A DNA stretch of 64,000 bases from JANQPX01 sp965204405 (lineage in GTDB: Bacteria; Pseudomonadota; Alphaproteobacteria; Geminicoccales; Geminicoccaceae). Positions 1 to 8,511 of the stretch are shown here, piece after piece. The first letter of the stretch is position 1; the number at the start of each line of letters is the position of its first letter. The DNA is taken from positions 62,001 through 126,000 of the forward strand of contig CBDBEN010000002.1 in NCBI GenBank assembly GCA_965204405.1, written 5' to 3'. Position numbers and translations under genes: made by a program. The notes beneath the pieces are model-generated. The model saw only the letters and a list, made by a program, of their open reading frames with translations. It was not told the DNA's origin and did no database searches.

Positions 1-1
1 C

Positions 2-196
2 CGTAGCGCGGGGAATGCGCTGGTAACCGGCCACTACGGCCGGATCTCGTCCGTTATGCCAGCTTTCTGGCGCTTTTTTGCCGGAAGCCTTATGGAAAGG
101 ATGTGCCAATTTCTGCCTTTAGCACAAGTCGCTCCAAAGGCAGAACTGCTGACGATAGCGGACAATCACTCAATGGCCAACGGTTTCTGCGGCTAG
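2..196 (+). CDS. possible 3' end of an unrecognised gene (left-edge partial)
   Basis: One frame is open from the left edge to a TAG at 194-196, about 64 codons, with GC-rich third positions in its first part. The translation is hydrophobic and helical in the middle (around VMPAFWRFFAG) and matches no family I recognise. A second short open stretch in a different frame runs from about 301 to 447. Nothing else in the first 540 bases looks coding, and the reverse-strand open frame at 213-443 has no recognisable feature. This could be a real gene tail or a chance open frame in decayed sequence. Confidence 0.25.
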   Translation, partial: RSAGNALVTGHYGRISSVMPAFWRFFAGSLMERMCQFLPLAQVAPKAELLTIADNHSMANGFCG

Positions 197-543
197 CAAC
201 ACGCCCGGCGGCTTATGGTCCGGATCTTTGAGCAGTTCGAAAATCGAGTCCGGTCCTATTTTGTTCAGCTTTGGTCCTCCTGAGGACCGCATATCCTTTT
301 GCGGATGACCAGGAAGCGCAGACTATAATTGCGTCTATGCTTTCAAGAACCGACACTTTTCGTCCCCGGATTGAAGCTCTGGATCCGTGGAGCAATGCCG
401 AAAATGATGGGTTCAGATTGTTTGACCGCCAATGCGCCAGCACTCAATGACCAATTAAGATCACGACGTTGAATTAGGAGCCTGTTTGGCGAAGCTTGTC
501 TTGTAGCACAATGCTGTCGCACTTACCCGTCCTTCCTTTTCCG

Positions 544-2541
544 TCAAGTCTCAAGTCCCAATCTTCTGCGTGACGTTTCGGCGAGTGCTGTGACGATACG
601 ATCGGCCATGATCGCAATGAACGCGACCGCTAGCCCAGCGATGATACCCTGGCCGGCATTCGCCTTGGTGAGCCCGATATAGACCTCCTGGCCGAGATCG
701 CGCGTGCCGACCAGTGCGGTGATCACCAGCATGGATAAGGCCAGCATGATCGTCTGGTTCAGGCCGAGCAACAGGTGAGGTGCGGCGAGCGGTAGCTTGA
801 TCCGCCGGAGCAGCTGGCCTCGTGTGCATCCCGAGACGAGGCCCGCCTCGATCAATGGTTCGGGCACGCTGCGGATGCCGTGGGCTGCATAGCGAACGGC
901 GGGGGCGAGCGCGTAAAGGATGACGGCGATCATCGCCGAGAAATCGCCGACCCTGAACAGCATGACCACGGGGATGAGATAGACGAAGCTCGGCAAGGTC
1001 TGAAGTGTATCCATGAGCGCGCCGATGATCCGGCCCGCCCGCTCGTTTTCCGCAGCCAGCACGCCGAGCGGAATACCGACCACGGTCGCTATGACCACCG
1101 ACACGCCGCAGAGATAAATCGTCACCATCGCCTTCGCCCAAAGCCCGTTCGCGGCGATGAAGGCGGTCAGGAGCATGCCGAGCAAAGCGAGCTTCCAGCC
1201 TGCGACTCGCCAGCAGGCAAGGCCGATCGCCGCGATCCCCCAAGGCCAGGGAATCTGCCCGAAGAAGCGTTTCACCGGCAGCAGAAACCAGGTGAGGAAG
1301 AACGTCTTGATGGTCTCGAAGGTGTCGAAGAAGTTGACATTGATGTATTCGATCGCCTGACCCCAAAAAGGCCCCGTCGTGAGCGTCAGGGACGCTGGAT
1401 AGTTCTGAACAGGCGGCAGAAACAAGCCAAGCACAAGCGTTCCCAGACCCACGAAAACGACTGTCGTTAGCCAGGGATGACGCTGAATCACCGTACCGCC
1501 CCGGCCGTACCGATCGTTGCCCGCGCGCTCGGCAAAGGCCTGGCTCAGGCGATCGAGCGCGATCGCCATGACGACGATCGCAAGGCCTGCTTCGATGCCG
1601 GCGCCGATATCGAGTCGGCGAAGCGAGGCGAGCACGTCATAGCCAAGCCCGCCCGCCCCGATCATCGAGGCGATGATCACCATATTGAGCGTCAGCATGA
1701 TCACCTGATTGACGCCGACCATCAGCGTTGGCAGTGACGACGGCACCAGGATCTTCCACATTAGCTGGCGCTTGGTGCAGCCGCTCATGCGCCCGACTTC
1801 GACCACCTCCGGCGGCGCGCCTTGAAGAGCAACGATGGTGACGCGCACCATGGGCGGCATGGCGTAGATCACGGTGGCGACCAGGGCGGCGACCGGGCCG
1901 AAGCCAAAGAGAATTAGTATGGGTACCAGATAGGCGAAGACCGGGACGGTCTGCATCAGGTCGAGAACGGGCCGAAGGGTGCGCTCGACCCAGCGATGGC
2001 GGAAAGCGAGGATTCCGAGGATGAGCCCACCTGCGGCCCCGATTGGAACAGCAATCAGGACAGAGGCGAGCGTCACCATGGCGCTTTCCCACTGGCCGAA
2101 GATGGCGAGATAGGCAAAGCAGGTGCCGACTAAGCCGGCGAGGCGCCAGTCTCCGGCATAATGGGCAATCGCGACTAAGGTCACGATGATAGCGATCCAG
2201 CTCAAAGGCGGAGCGATCTGCACCGCGTTTTCGCCGAGGCCGCGTGAAAAGCCATCGATCAGGAGGTCACGCACGATCTCATAGGGTGCTTCGATCAGAG
2301 CGGCGATCCCTCGGGTAAGGTCGCGAAACGTGAAGAGGCCGAAGCTTGCCTGTTCCATCAGCCAGTTGATCGCCGACGTGACATTGGCCTCCATCGGCAG
2401 GCGCCAGGCAGCCGGATATTTGATGATCCAGCGCGCATCGAGCGCTTTGTAGAGATCGAAAGACCAGGTCGAGAGCGCCCAGGTGATAAGGAGAAGCGCC
2501 CACCAGAAAAAGGCATCCGGCGAGAACAGCCGCTTCGTCAT
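544..2541 (-). CDS. proW: glycine betaine/proline-type ABC transporter permease with two fused permease domains
   Basis: This is the inner-membrane permease of a betaine/proline-type importer. The 665-residue protein carries two complete binding-protein-dependent permease domains, about residues 155-340 and 470-655. Each has its own cytoplasmic coupling loop: the first contains GRMSGCTKRQL and the second GLVSGCTRGQL, each followed by a conserved LP...GLNQ/GVNQ stretch. Family members such as E. coli ProW have one such domain and work as homodimers, so here one polypeptide could supply both halves of the channel. An N-terminal membrane segment lies around residues 10-28. The start overlaps the end of the ATPase gene by 4 nt, so the two are translationally coupled. 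Substrate is inferred from family and from the neighbouring OpuAC-type binding protein. Confidence 0.92.
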   Translation of the reverse strand: MTKRLFSPDAFFWWALLLITWALSTWSFDLYKALDARWIIKYPAAWRLPMEANVTSAINWLMEQASFGLFTFRDLTRGIAALIEAPYEIVRDLLIDGFSRGLGENAVQIAPPLSWIAIIVTLVAIAHYAGDWRLAGLVGTCFAYLAIFGQWESAMVTLASVLIAVPIGAAGGLILGILAFRHRWVERTLRPVLDLMQTVPVFAYLVPILILFGFGPVAALVATVIYAMPPMVRVTIVALQGAPPEVVEVGRMSGCTKRQLMWKILVPSSLPTLMVGVNQVIMLTLNMVIIASMIGAGGLGYDVLASLRRLDIGAGIEAGLAIVVMAIALDRLSQAFAERAGNDRYGRGGTVIQRHPWLTTVVFVGLGTLVLGLFLPPVQNYPASLTLTTGPFWGQAIEYINVNFFDTFETIKTFFLTWFLLPVKRFFGQIPWPWGIAAIGLACWRVAGWKLALLGMLLTAFIAANGLWAKAMVTIYLCGVSVVIATVVGIPLGVLAAENERAGRIIGALMDTLQTLPSFVYLIPVVMLFRVGDFSAMIAVILYALAPAVRYAAHGIRSVPEPLIEAGLVSGCTRGQLLRRIKLPLAAPHLLLGLNQTIMLALSMLVITALVGTRDLGQEVYIGLTKANAGQGIIAGLAVAFIAIMADRIVTALAETSRRRLGLET

Positions 2542-3551
2542 GCACGCCCTACCAAGACATCGATCACCGCCTGTCTCGGCAGGATGCCGATGGGCTCGCC
2601 ATCAGCCATGATGCGATAGGGTTGATCGGCGGCTTCGACGGCTGATGCGATCTCCTCGATTGTCGCATCGGCCGGCACGTCACCCGCGAACGGCCCGTCG
2701 CTTAGCGGCGTCATCAGGCTTCGTGCGCGCACGACCTTGGCTCGGGAGACATGGCGTGTGAACTCGGCGACATAGTCAGTCGCTGGCGAGAGTACCAACT
2801 CCTCGGGCATCGCGATCTGCTCGATCGCACCGTCCTTCATGACGGCGATGCGGTCGGCAAGGCGGATAGCCTCGTCGAAATCATGGGTGATGAAGACGAT
2901 GGTCTTGTGGAGAAGCGCCTGCAGGCGAAGAAACTCGTCCTGCATTTCGCGGCGGATCAGCGGGTCGAGCGCGGAGAACGGCTCGTCCAGAAACCAGAGA
3001 TCGGGCTCGACCGCGAGCGAACGGGCGATGCCGACCCGCTGCTGCTGCCCGCCGGAAAGTTCTCGCGGGTAATTGTCCTCCCGTCCCTTGAGCCCCACAA
3101 GCTCGATCACTTCTTTCGCGCGCGCCTCGCGAGTCGCGAGGTCGACGCCCTGGACATCCAGTGGGAAGGCGGCATTTTGGAGGACCGTCAGATGGGGAAG
3201 AAGGGCGAACTGCTGGAAGACCATGCCCATTTTTTTTCGCCGGATCTCGATCAACTCGGCTTCTGATGCTTTCAAGAGATCTCGCCCATCGAACTTGATC
3301 TCGCCAGCCGTCGGCTCGACCAGCCGCGAGAGGCAGCGCACCAGCGTCGACTTTCCGGAGCCGGAAAGGCCCATGATCACGAAAATCTCGCCCTCATGGA
3401 TCTGGACCGAGACATCGCGCACGGCGCCTATCAGGCCGGCGTCTTGGACGGCTTTCAGCGACGGTGCCGGATTGGCCCCCAAAAACCGTTCCGCCCCATG
3501 CCCGTAGAGCTTCCAGACATAGCGGCAATCCAGCTTGACGGGTTTTACCAT
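2538..3551 (-). CDS. proV: glycine betaine/proline-type ABC transporter ATP-binding protein
   Basis: This ATPase energises the betaine-type importer. Visible motifs are Walker A GLSGSGKST (near residue 80), Q-loop VFQQFALLPH, signature LSGGQQQRVG and Walker B LWFLDEPFSALD, then the switch region ITHDFDEA. The roughly 337 residues include an N-terminal extension typical of ProV/OpuAA, and a C-terminal tail of about 80 residues after the nucleotide-binding domain that may be a reduced CBS-like regulatory region. It lies between the binding-protein gene upstream and the double-domain permease downstream. An AAAGAGGGTCG stretch just before the ATG serves as ribosome binding site. Confidence 0.93.
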   Translation of the reverse strand: MVKPVKLDCRYVWKLYGHGAERFLGANPAPSLKAVQDAGLIGAVRDVSVQIHEGEIFVIMGLSGSGKSTLVRCLSRLVEPTAGEIKFDGRDLLKASEAELIEIRRKKMGMVFQQFALLPHLTVLQNAAFPLDVQGVDLATREARAKEVIELVGLKGREDNYPRELSGGQQQRVGIARSLAVEPDLWFLDEPFSALDPLIRREMQDEFLRLQALLHKTIVFITHDFDEAIRLADRIAVMKDGAIEQIAMPEELVLSPATDYVAEFTRHVSRAKVVRARSLMTPLSDGPFAGDVPADATIEEIASAVEAADQPYRIMADGEPIGILPRQAVIDVLVGRA

Positions 3552-3601
3552 CGACCCTCTTTGCGCTGTTGGATCAGAGTTTATGTCGGCAAGAGAAACG
3601 C

Positions 3602-3623
3602 GCGCGTAGAGGTTAGCACGCGC
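3602..3623 (-). terminator. stem-loop between binding-protein and ATPase genes
   Basis: GCGCGT at 3602-3607 pairs with ACGCGC at 3618-3623, a 6-bp GC-only stem with a 10-nt loop, 18 nt past the binding-protein stop. On the transcribed strand it is followed by a short T-rich run. Such stem-loops after binding-protein genes commonly stabilise the upstream message or partly terminate so that more binding protein than membrane component is made. That role is inferred. Confidence 0.35.
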
Positions 3624-3641
3624 CTTCTTCTAATCTGCGGG

Positions 3642-4574
3642 TTACTGTATCCATGCGGACCATTTGGCCTCGTTCACTGCCATCCAGTCAGCGACCACGG
3701 CTTCAACTGTCTTGCCGTCGAGATCCACGGCCGAGACCATCGCCCCCATCTCGTCATTGGTGACGGTGAAGTTCTCGATCGCCTTCGCAGCGCCCGGCCA
3801 TTTTTTAGCAACACCGGACCACGCCACCTTCCAGATTGGGCCGCGGGGCTTTCCGCAATCATAAGCCGCATTCGGATTCACACCGACGGACGGGTCCGCA
3901 TAGCATTCAGGTGAATAGGGTGGAAATTCGACGAACTCGCCGTCGAACTTCGATGGCGCCCAGTGGGGGGAATAGACCCAGAGAACGATCGGTGCCTCGC
4001 GCTGATAGGCGGATTCGAGCTCGGCGAAAAGGGCGGCATCCGTGCCGGCATGGACCACCTCGAAATCCATCTCCAAAGCCTCGACCCGCTCGTCATCGAA
4101 CCCGCCCCAGGTGACAGGGCCACCGAGATAGCGGCCAAGTGGGGCGGTTTCAGGCGTCGAGAACTCCTGTGCGCAGTCGTTCAGCGCCTGCCAGTCGGGA
4201 AGACCAGGGCAGACGTCTTTCATGTAAGCGGGATACCACCATTCCTCGATCGCCTGCATCCCGGTCTCGCCGAGGTTCACAACCTGCCCGGCGGTAGTCG
4301 CCTCGTCCATGGCTTCGCGCCCTGTTGTCTCCCAGATCTCCATAGCGACATGCAGATCGCCGGTCTTCAGACCTGCAAACTGGGCAATGTAGTCCGCCTG
4401 CACGTATTCGATGTTGTAGCCTGCCTTCTTCAGCACCTCGCCCATCAGGTTGGTAGTGATGAGCTGGCCTGACCAGTCATGCAGCGTGAGCTTGATCGGA
4501 TCATCCGATTCTGCCGCCAATGCCGGCGTCGTTGTAAGCAACGCGGCCAGTAGAAGTGGTAAGCGTTTCATCAT
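3642..4574 (-). CDS. glycine betaine/proline-type ABC transporter substrate-binding protein
   Basis: The 310-residue protein starts with a classical Sec signal peptide (MMKRLPLLLAALL, cleavage after ALA around residue 20) and continues as an OpuAC-type periplasmic binding domain. Features typical of the family are IKLTLHDWSGQL near the mature N-terminus, the aromatic-rich W residues (EEWWYPAY) that build the quaternary-ammonium cage, and IVLWVYSPHW. It would capture glycine betaine, proline betaine or a related compound in the periplasm and hand it to the double-domain permease. It is the first gene of the operon, followed by the ATPase 90 nt downstream and then the permease. The exact ligand cannot be read from sequence. 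Confidence 0.9.
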   Translation of the reverse strand: MMKRLPLLLAALLTTTPALAAESDDPIKLTLHDWSGQLITTNLMGEVLKKAGYNIEYVQADYIAQFAGLKTGDLHVAMEIWETTGREAMDEATTAGQVVNLGETGMQAIEEWWYPAYMKDVCPGLPDWQALNDCAQEFSTPETAPLGRYLGGPVTWGGFDDERVEALEMDFEVVHAGTDAALFAELESAYQREAPIVLWVYSPHWAPSKFDGEFVEFPPYSPECYADPSVGVNPNAAYDCGKPRGPIWKVAWSGVAKKWPGAAKAIENFTVTNDEMGAMVSAVDLDGKTVEAVVADWMAVNEAKWSAWIQ

Positions 4575-4745
4575 TCGTTCTCCCTGCCGCGGCTCTTCTT
4601 TGACATTCGCTTAGGCGGCCGCAGATCGCTTTCGTGTTTCATCATCTCAAAGTGCCGGTTTTTTTCAACAGCGGCCATGGACGTTTGTTGTTTTGCAGAC
4701 CATAGCAAGTGAGCGTATCGTATAAAGCTGCCTCGCGGGAGTATC

Positions 4746-4901
4746 AGAGGCTGTGTGAGATGTCTGTTTCTGGCGTCAATCGCTCACTCACAGAGGCTCG
4801 CTGAAGGCTGGATTCATGCAGTTTAGTAGCCTCAGACGATCGCAAATCAGGCTGATCTTACCTTGATAGCCACCAAAAAAAGGACTTCTCACACAGCCTC
4901 T
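4746..4901. repeat. MITE-like element with 15-bp perfect terminal inverted repeats
   Basis: AGAGGCTGTGTGAGA at 4746-4760 is repeated exactly in inverted orientation at 4887-4901, giving a 156-bp element with no coding capacity in the gap between two genes (4575-4910). The terminal sequence resembles ends of IS5/IS1182-type elements as I know them, so it may be a non-autonomous derivative of such an IS. No clear target duplication is visible. The remainder of the 4575-4745 gap should hold the promoter of the betaine operon, but I cannot assign boxes with confidence. Confidence 0.5.
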
Positions 4902-4910
4902 AAGAACGGA

Positions 4911-5975
4911 TCAGCCAGCTTGTCTGGCCTCTCGTCGCGCAGCCTTGCGGGCTTCGTGCTCGGCGCGTTTGCGGGTCTTCTCCGCCATTTTCCTGCGGAA
5001 GCGCTCATGCGACTCCTGCGTTCCGTCATGCAGGCTGCCCATCCACTTGTCCATGGGGAAGTTGCTCTCCCCGAAATTCACGTTGAAGTAGCGGTGGTGC
5101 AGGTAGTGCATATAGCGATCGGTCCGAAGGGCCTTTTCGTTCCCGAACACGATCTCATCGAAGCCGGAATGGCTGAGCGCCGGGCCTAGCCCCGTCTGGA
5201 AGCCGTTGAACAGCATGTGCAGCGGATGGGTCGGCACCACCAGATGGATCAGCATGCACGAGAAATAAAGCAGATGCTCCACCGGGTGCATCGCCATGCC
5301 CGACCACGGCCCCGTATTGACGTTCTTGTGGTGCAGGTAGTGAACATAGTCGTAGAGCGGCTTCCAGTGGATCAGACGGTGAATCAGATAGAAGTGAAAG
5401 TTCCGCCAGAACGGCACCGACATCATCAGGAGACAGAACAAGACTGGATGTGCATAGGGATCAAGGTAGGGCAGAAAGTTGTTCGCATAGCCCCACCACA
5501 GCCCACACTCGTAAAGGGACCAAATAATCGTCCCGGAATGAGCCCAGAAGATGTTATCGTAGACCTGGTTATTGAAGAGGAAGATCGGACTGTCTTCGGC
5601 CTGCCATTTGGCACTGTACTTCTTCAGTCGTCCCTGAACTTTGAAGCTGTAGAACCAGAGATGGAAGGCACCGAACCAGATCCAGAGAAAAATGATATTG
5701 CGCGCCAGGATCTCGAGCATCCAGCCGGGCTCGAAGGTCTGCATGCGCTCCATGGCCGGCGTAAACCAAATGTAGGAAACGCCGATCACCAGCATATAAA
5801 GCGCAAACCACGGAAAAAAGAATCCCGGAATCCCGGTTAGCCATTTGAAGATCTTCCGATAGTTTATCGGATCGTCGAGCAAAGGCTCTAGATAGACCGG
5901 ACGCCCAGACCACCACTCCCCGCGACGATCACGCTCCTGACCATGCTCGTCGATGGTAACTTTCTGCCTTGCCAT
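4911..5975 (-). CDS. sterol desaturase/fatty acid hydroxylase family protein
   Basis: This is an integral-membrane non-haem di-iron oxygenase of the fatty acid hydroxylase superfamily. Histidine clusters expected for the di-iron site are present: HRLIH, HYLHH, and later HSGFDE plus HYLHHRYFN. Several hydrophobic segments lie in the N-terminal half (for example GFFFPWFALYMLVIG and FLWIWFGAFHLWFY). I start it at the ATG ending at 5975, preceded by GGAAG at 8 nt, rather than at a TTG 27 nt upstream; that gives 354 residues. The C-terminal 30 residues are a basic, lysine/arginine-rich tail. It hydroxylates or desaturates a lipid, but the substrate is unknown. It stands alone, with the MITE-like repeat just downstream. 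Confidence 0.88.
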   Translation of the reverse strand: MARQKVTIDEHGQERDRRGEWWSGRPVYLEPLLDDPINYRKIFKWLTGIPGFFFPWFALYMLVIGVSYIWFTPAMERMQTFEPGWMLEILARNIIFLWIWFGAFHLWFYSFKVQGRLKKYSAKWQAEDSPIFLFNNQVYDNIFWAHSGTIIWSLYECGLWWGYANNFLPYLDPYAHPVLFCLLMMSVPFWRNFHFYLIHRLIHWKPLYDYVHYLHHKNVNTGPWSGMAMHPVEHLLYFSCMLIHLVVPTHPLHMLFNGFQTGLGPALSHSGFDEIVFGNEKALRTDRYMHYLHHRYFNVNFGESNFPMDKWMGSLHDGTQESHERFRRKMAEKTRKRAEHEARKAARREARQAG

Positions 5976-6281
5976 GGCGCCATCTTCCGCAACCCCACCC
6001 AATTTTACCTTCTCAAAGGATATTGAGGGGTGTCAACAAATATGGGGGCCAGGGCCTGAGCATCCGGGCAATCGTCAATCCTGACCGGCCGATGTTCAAG
6101 GTACTATTCGGAGGCTTTCCCGAAGTGGACGGGATTTGCTAGGAGATGTCTTCGAGGAAGAGGTGGATTCAAGATACGTGCAAAAAGCAGTCGCAAGAGC
6201 CTTTGGTCTCCGGTGTCCAGAAAGAGCTTTCCCGGCCGCCAAAGCAAAATCCTTGTTTGTCAATGCCTTAGGAGCCAAGGA

Positions 6282-6567
6282 ATTGCTATCCAAGACGGAT
6301 TTCCTCCATGGATGATCGCCTAGTATGACATAAGTTGTTGTGAGTGTGACAATATCATCTAAGGTGCCTCCCGAGGCCGCCAAGACGTTTTTTATCTTGT
6401 CAAAGTCCGCCCTCGTTTGCGCTGCGGCATCGCCGACATGCAAGACCTTGAAGCCCGTGTCCCATGCCGCTTGCCCGCTTAGATGAATCCGGCTCTACGA
6501 CTGCTTGGCTCATGGGGTAACCAGGGCTTCGCCATACTTTGTCGGAATTAACATTGACCCGTGTAAC
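6282..6567 (-). pseudogene. frameshifted and truncated RidA-family gene
   Basis: Two adjacent reverse-strand frames together make a RidA (YjgF) N-terminal and central region. The first frame reads RVNVNSDKVW...PMSQAVVEPD. After a frameshift near 6488 the second frame reads IHLSGQAAWDTGFKVLHVGDAAAQTR and on through TLDDIVTLTTTYV to about VLDSN. The C-terminal third of a normal 130-residue RidA is not recognisable downstream of 6282, so the gene is both frameshifted and truncated. It is distinct in sequence from the intact RidA genes further along. Between 6003 and 6281 I see no intact gene. Confidence 0.7.
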
Positions 6568-6761
6568 CGTGTGATATGCCCTTTCGTAGTCTCGACTCAA
6601 CAGAAGCCGATGCGCCGTTTGCATCCCCATAGTTTTTGATCGAACCCTGAAGGGGCAGGAATGCGCTATCGATTCAAAGCTGCCTTCAGCGGATCCTTAG
6701 GACTGAAGCCCCCCCGAATGACAGGGATCACCTTTTGTGCGCGGTTGGAGGTCCCCTCAAA

Positions 6762-7039
6762 TCAAACCTCGACCAACGCATGAACACCTGTGGGCTCCGA
6801 AACGGTATCGTGTAGATGGATATCAGCGAAGATCTCGAGGATGTTGTTTTCGGGATCTTTGAAGTACAGAGTACGATGAGGCCAGTCTTGAATTGTAGGT
6901 GCCTCTATGATCTCGACATTCCTGGCCTTCAGCGTCTCATAAGCAAGGTCTACATCGGCCGGTGGCACCCTGAAGCTGAGTTGGACTGCGGCAGAGTTAT
7001 AAGGAAGCGTTGGTCCATCATACACGCGTCCACGTGGTC
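6762..7039 (-). pseudogene. C-terminal remnant of a VOC/glyoxalase-family gene, cut by an insertion sequence
   Basis: About 87 codons encode the second half of a VOC-superfamily domain. It contains LSFRVPPADVDLAYETLK, then HRTLYFKDPENNILEIFADI, where the Glu of ILEIF is the usual metal ligand. A full single-domain protein would be about 125-140 residues. The N-terminal half is missing exactly where the left inverted repeat of the IS6-type remnant begins (7040), so insertion or IS-mediated deletion removed it. 6631-6761 contains no recognisable gene. Confidence 0.65.
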
Positions 7040-7820
7040 GCGGTTTTGTCAGATTTCAGTCGACGATCTTGATGCGTCGAGGGTAGCTGAATAGTTTGCG
7101 CTTCCCCTCGAAGGGAGGAGCATCTTATGGATTGTCCGCATTGCGGCGCGACCACGACGACCGAGCGCCCCGGCCTGACGCTCAAGGCTATCGTCGCTAT
7201 CGGTGTTCAGCCTGCAAGCGTGGCTTCAATGAGCGAACGGGCACGATCTTCAACCGTCTCCGATATCCGACCGATATTGTTTGCTTGGTGGTGCTCTGAC
7301 GGCTGCGCTGCAAGCTCAGCCTACGCGATTTGGCCGAGATGTTCTTGGATCGTGGGCTTGAGTTCTGCCATGATGCGGTGCACGAGTGGGAGGGCAAACT
7401 GGCTGACGTCTTGGCCGAGGGCCTCCGCGTCAAGCGTCGCGGCAAAGCTGGGGTCAGCTGGTATGTCGATGAGACATACATCAAAGTGAAAGGCCGCTGA
7501 TGCTATCTGTATCGGGCGATTGACCGCGAGGGTCGTCTGATCGACGTTCGCTTGAGCGAGACCCGCGACATGGCCGCCGCCAAGGCATTTTTCGCCTCGG
7601 CCTTGGCGACGGTGGACAGTGTGCCCGACCGCGTGACGAGTTACGCAACGCCTATCGTGCGAGGCAGCGCTGCAAGCAGCTTGTCTCCCTGTCCCGCCAA
7701 CGGCGCCATCATCGTCGCCAGTTCGCTCTGGCAATGAGCATCCTCCAAGCAGCATAATCAGCAAATCAAGGCATCTGGTGCCGTGTGCCACTACTGTGGA
7801 CCGAAATCTGACAGAACTGC
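7040..7820 (+). mobile_element. decayed IS6-family insertion sequence
   Basis: Imperfect terminal inverted repeats of 22 nt lie at 7040-7061 and 7799-7820, sharing the core GTCAGATTTC (19 of 22 positions match). Between them is a broken IS6-type transposase reading + strand. No 8-bp target duplication is seen (GTGGTCGC on the left, TGCTCAAA on the right), which fits later deletion or recombination. The element separates a truncated VOC gene from a truncated IS630-type transposase. Confidence 0.7.
7127..7743 (+). pseudogene. IS6-family transposase, frameshifted, with two in-frame TGA codons and an internal deletion
   Basis: The start MDCPHCGATTTTERP and a later frame reading GYRRYRCSACKRGFNERTG form the N-terminal zinc-finger region, split by a frameshift near 7165. 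The catalytic region reads LSLRDLAEMFLDRGL, then WYVDETYIKVKGR, CYLYRAIDREG and DVRLSETRDMAAAKAFF. TGA codons stand at 7297-7299 and 7498-7500, both where this family normally has Trp (TGG). After VPDRVT the frame jumps to a tail around RQRRHHRRQFALAMSILQAA, so several hundred bases of the DDE C-terminal part are missing. The gene cannot make an active transposase. Confidence 0.75.
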
Positions 7821-7926
7821 TCAAACCGTCGATGATCTTTGGAATGGCATCGCCAAGGCCATCGACCTGTTCACACCGACAGAATATGAAAACTACTTTG
7901 CTGCTGCCGGATATGACCGCGAATGA
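7816..7926 (+). pseudogene. C-terminal remnant of an IS630-family transposase
   Basis: Codons from about 7816 to the TGA at 7924-7926 read TAQTVDDLWNGIAKAIDLFTP followed by ENYFAAAGYDRE, the characteristic last 35 residues of IS630-type transposases. Everything upstream has been replaced by the IS6-type element. Immediately downstream AAAATGC and GCATTTT (about 7932-7951) form an inverted repeat around TCTAG, plausibly part of the IS630 end. 7952-8027 holds nothing recognisable. Confidence 0.65.
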
Positions 7927-8027
7927 TCGAAAAATGCTCTAGGGCATTTTCCGAGGGGCGTTGTGCCCCATTTCAAATTTTGTTGGTTTTCGAGGAGCGC
8001 TCATTGGGCTTAAGCTATTGAAAGGAT

Positions 8028-8103
<76 letters not shown>

Positions 8104-8257
8104 TCAACTGACTGGAAAGCCTATAGCAGAGAGATGCTTCTCGAAACAAGTCTAGATTGTGCGGCAAACGCATCAAAATGTAAGCAGGCCGATGGGGCTG
8201 GCGAGCGACCCGATGCGGTCCTGCATCACAGATGTAGCCTAAAGCTCGAAAGAGGGG

Positions 8258-8331
8258 TGGAGGCCGGAGGCGGAATCGAACCGCCGATAGAGGATTTGCA
8301 GTCCCCTGCATTACCACTTTGCTACCCGGCC
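8258..8331 (-). tRNA. tRNA-Cys (GCA)
   Basis: The reverse strand gives acceptor GGCCGGG/TCCGGCC, a D-loop with AGTGGTAAT, anticodon loop CTGCAAA (GCA, Cys) and T-loop TTCGATT. Discriminator U is followed by an encoded CCA at 8258-8260. It lies 154 nt upstream of tRNA-Asn in the same orientation and may be cotranscribed with it. Confidence 0.95.
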
Positions 8332-8511
8332 ATGGGCAGAACTTATCCAGACGAGGTAGCGTGGTCAATGTCGCGTAGCGTCAATAGCTGGATTTACGAA
8401 CTTCAGCAGGACGATTGCCCGAACGGAGCGACGAGGTTATAGTCCGGTCACTTTTGAACCTTGGATCCGAGTTTCGGCGGATGCCGATGGGGATCTACTT
8501 CTGGGCGAGCG

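Noticed and set aside
7297..7500. Possible reading of TGA as Trp
   Set aside because: Many genes in the window terminate with TGA, and the transposase also has a frameshift and a deletion, so decay explains it.
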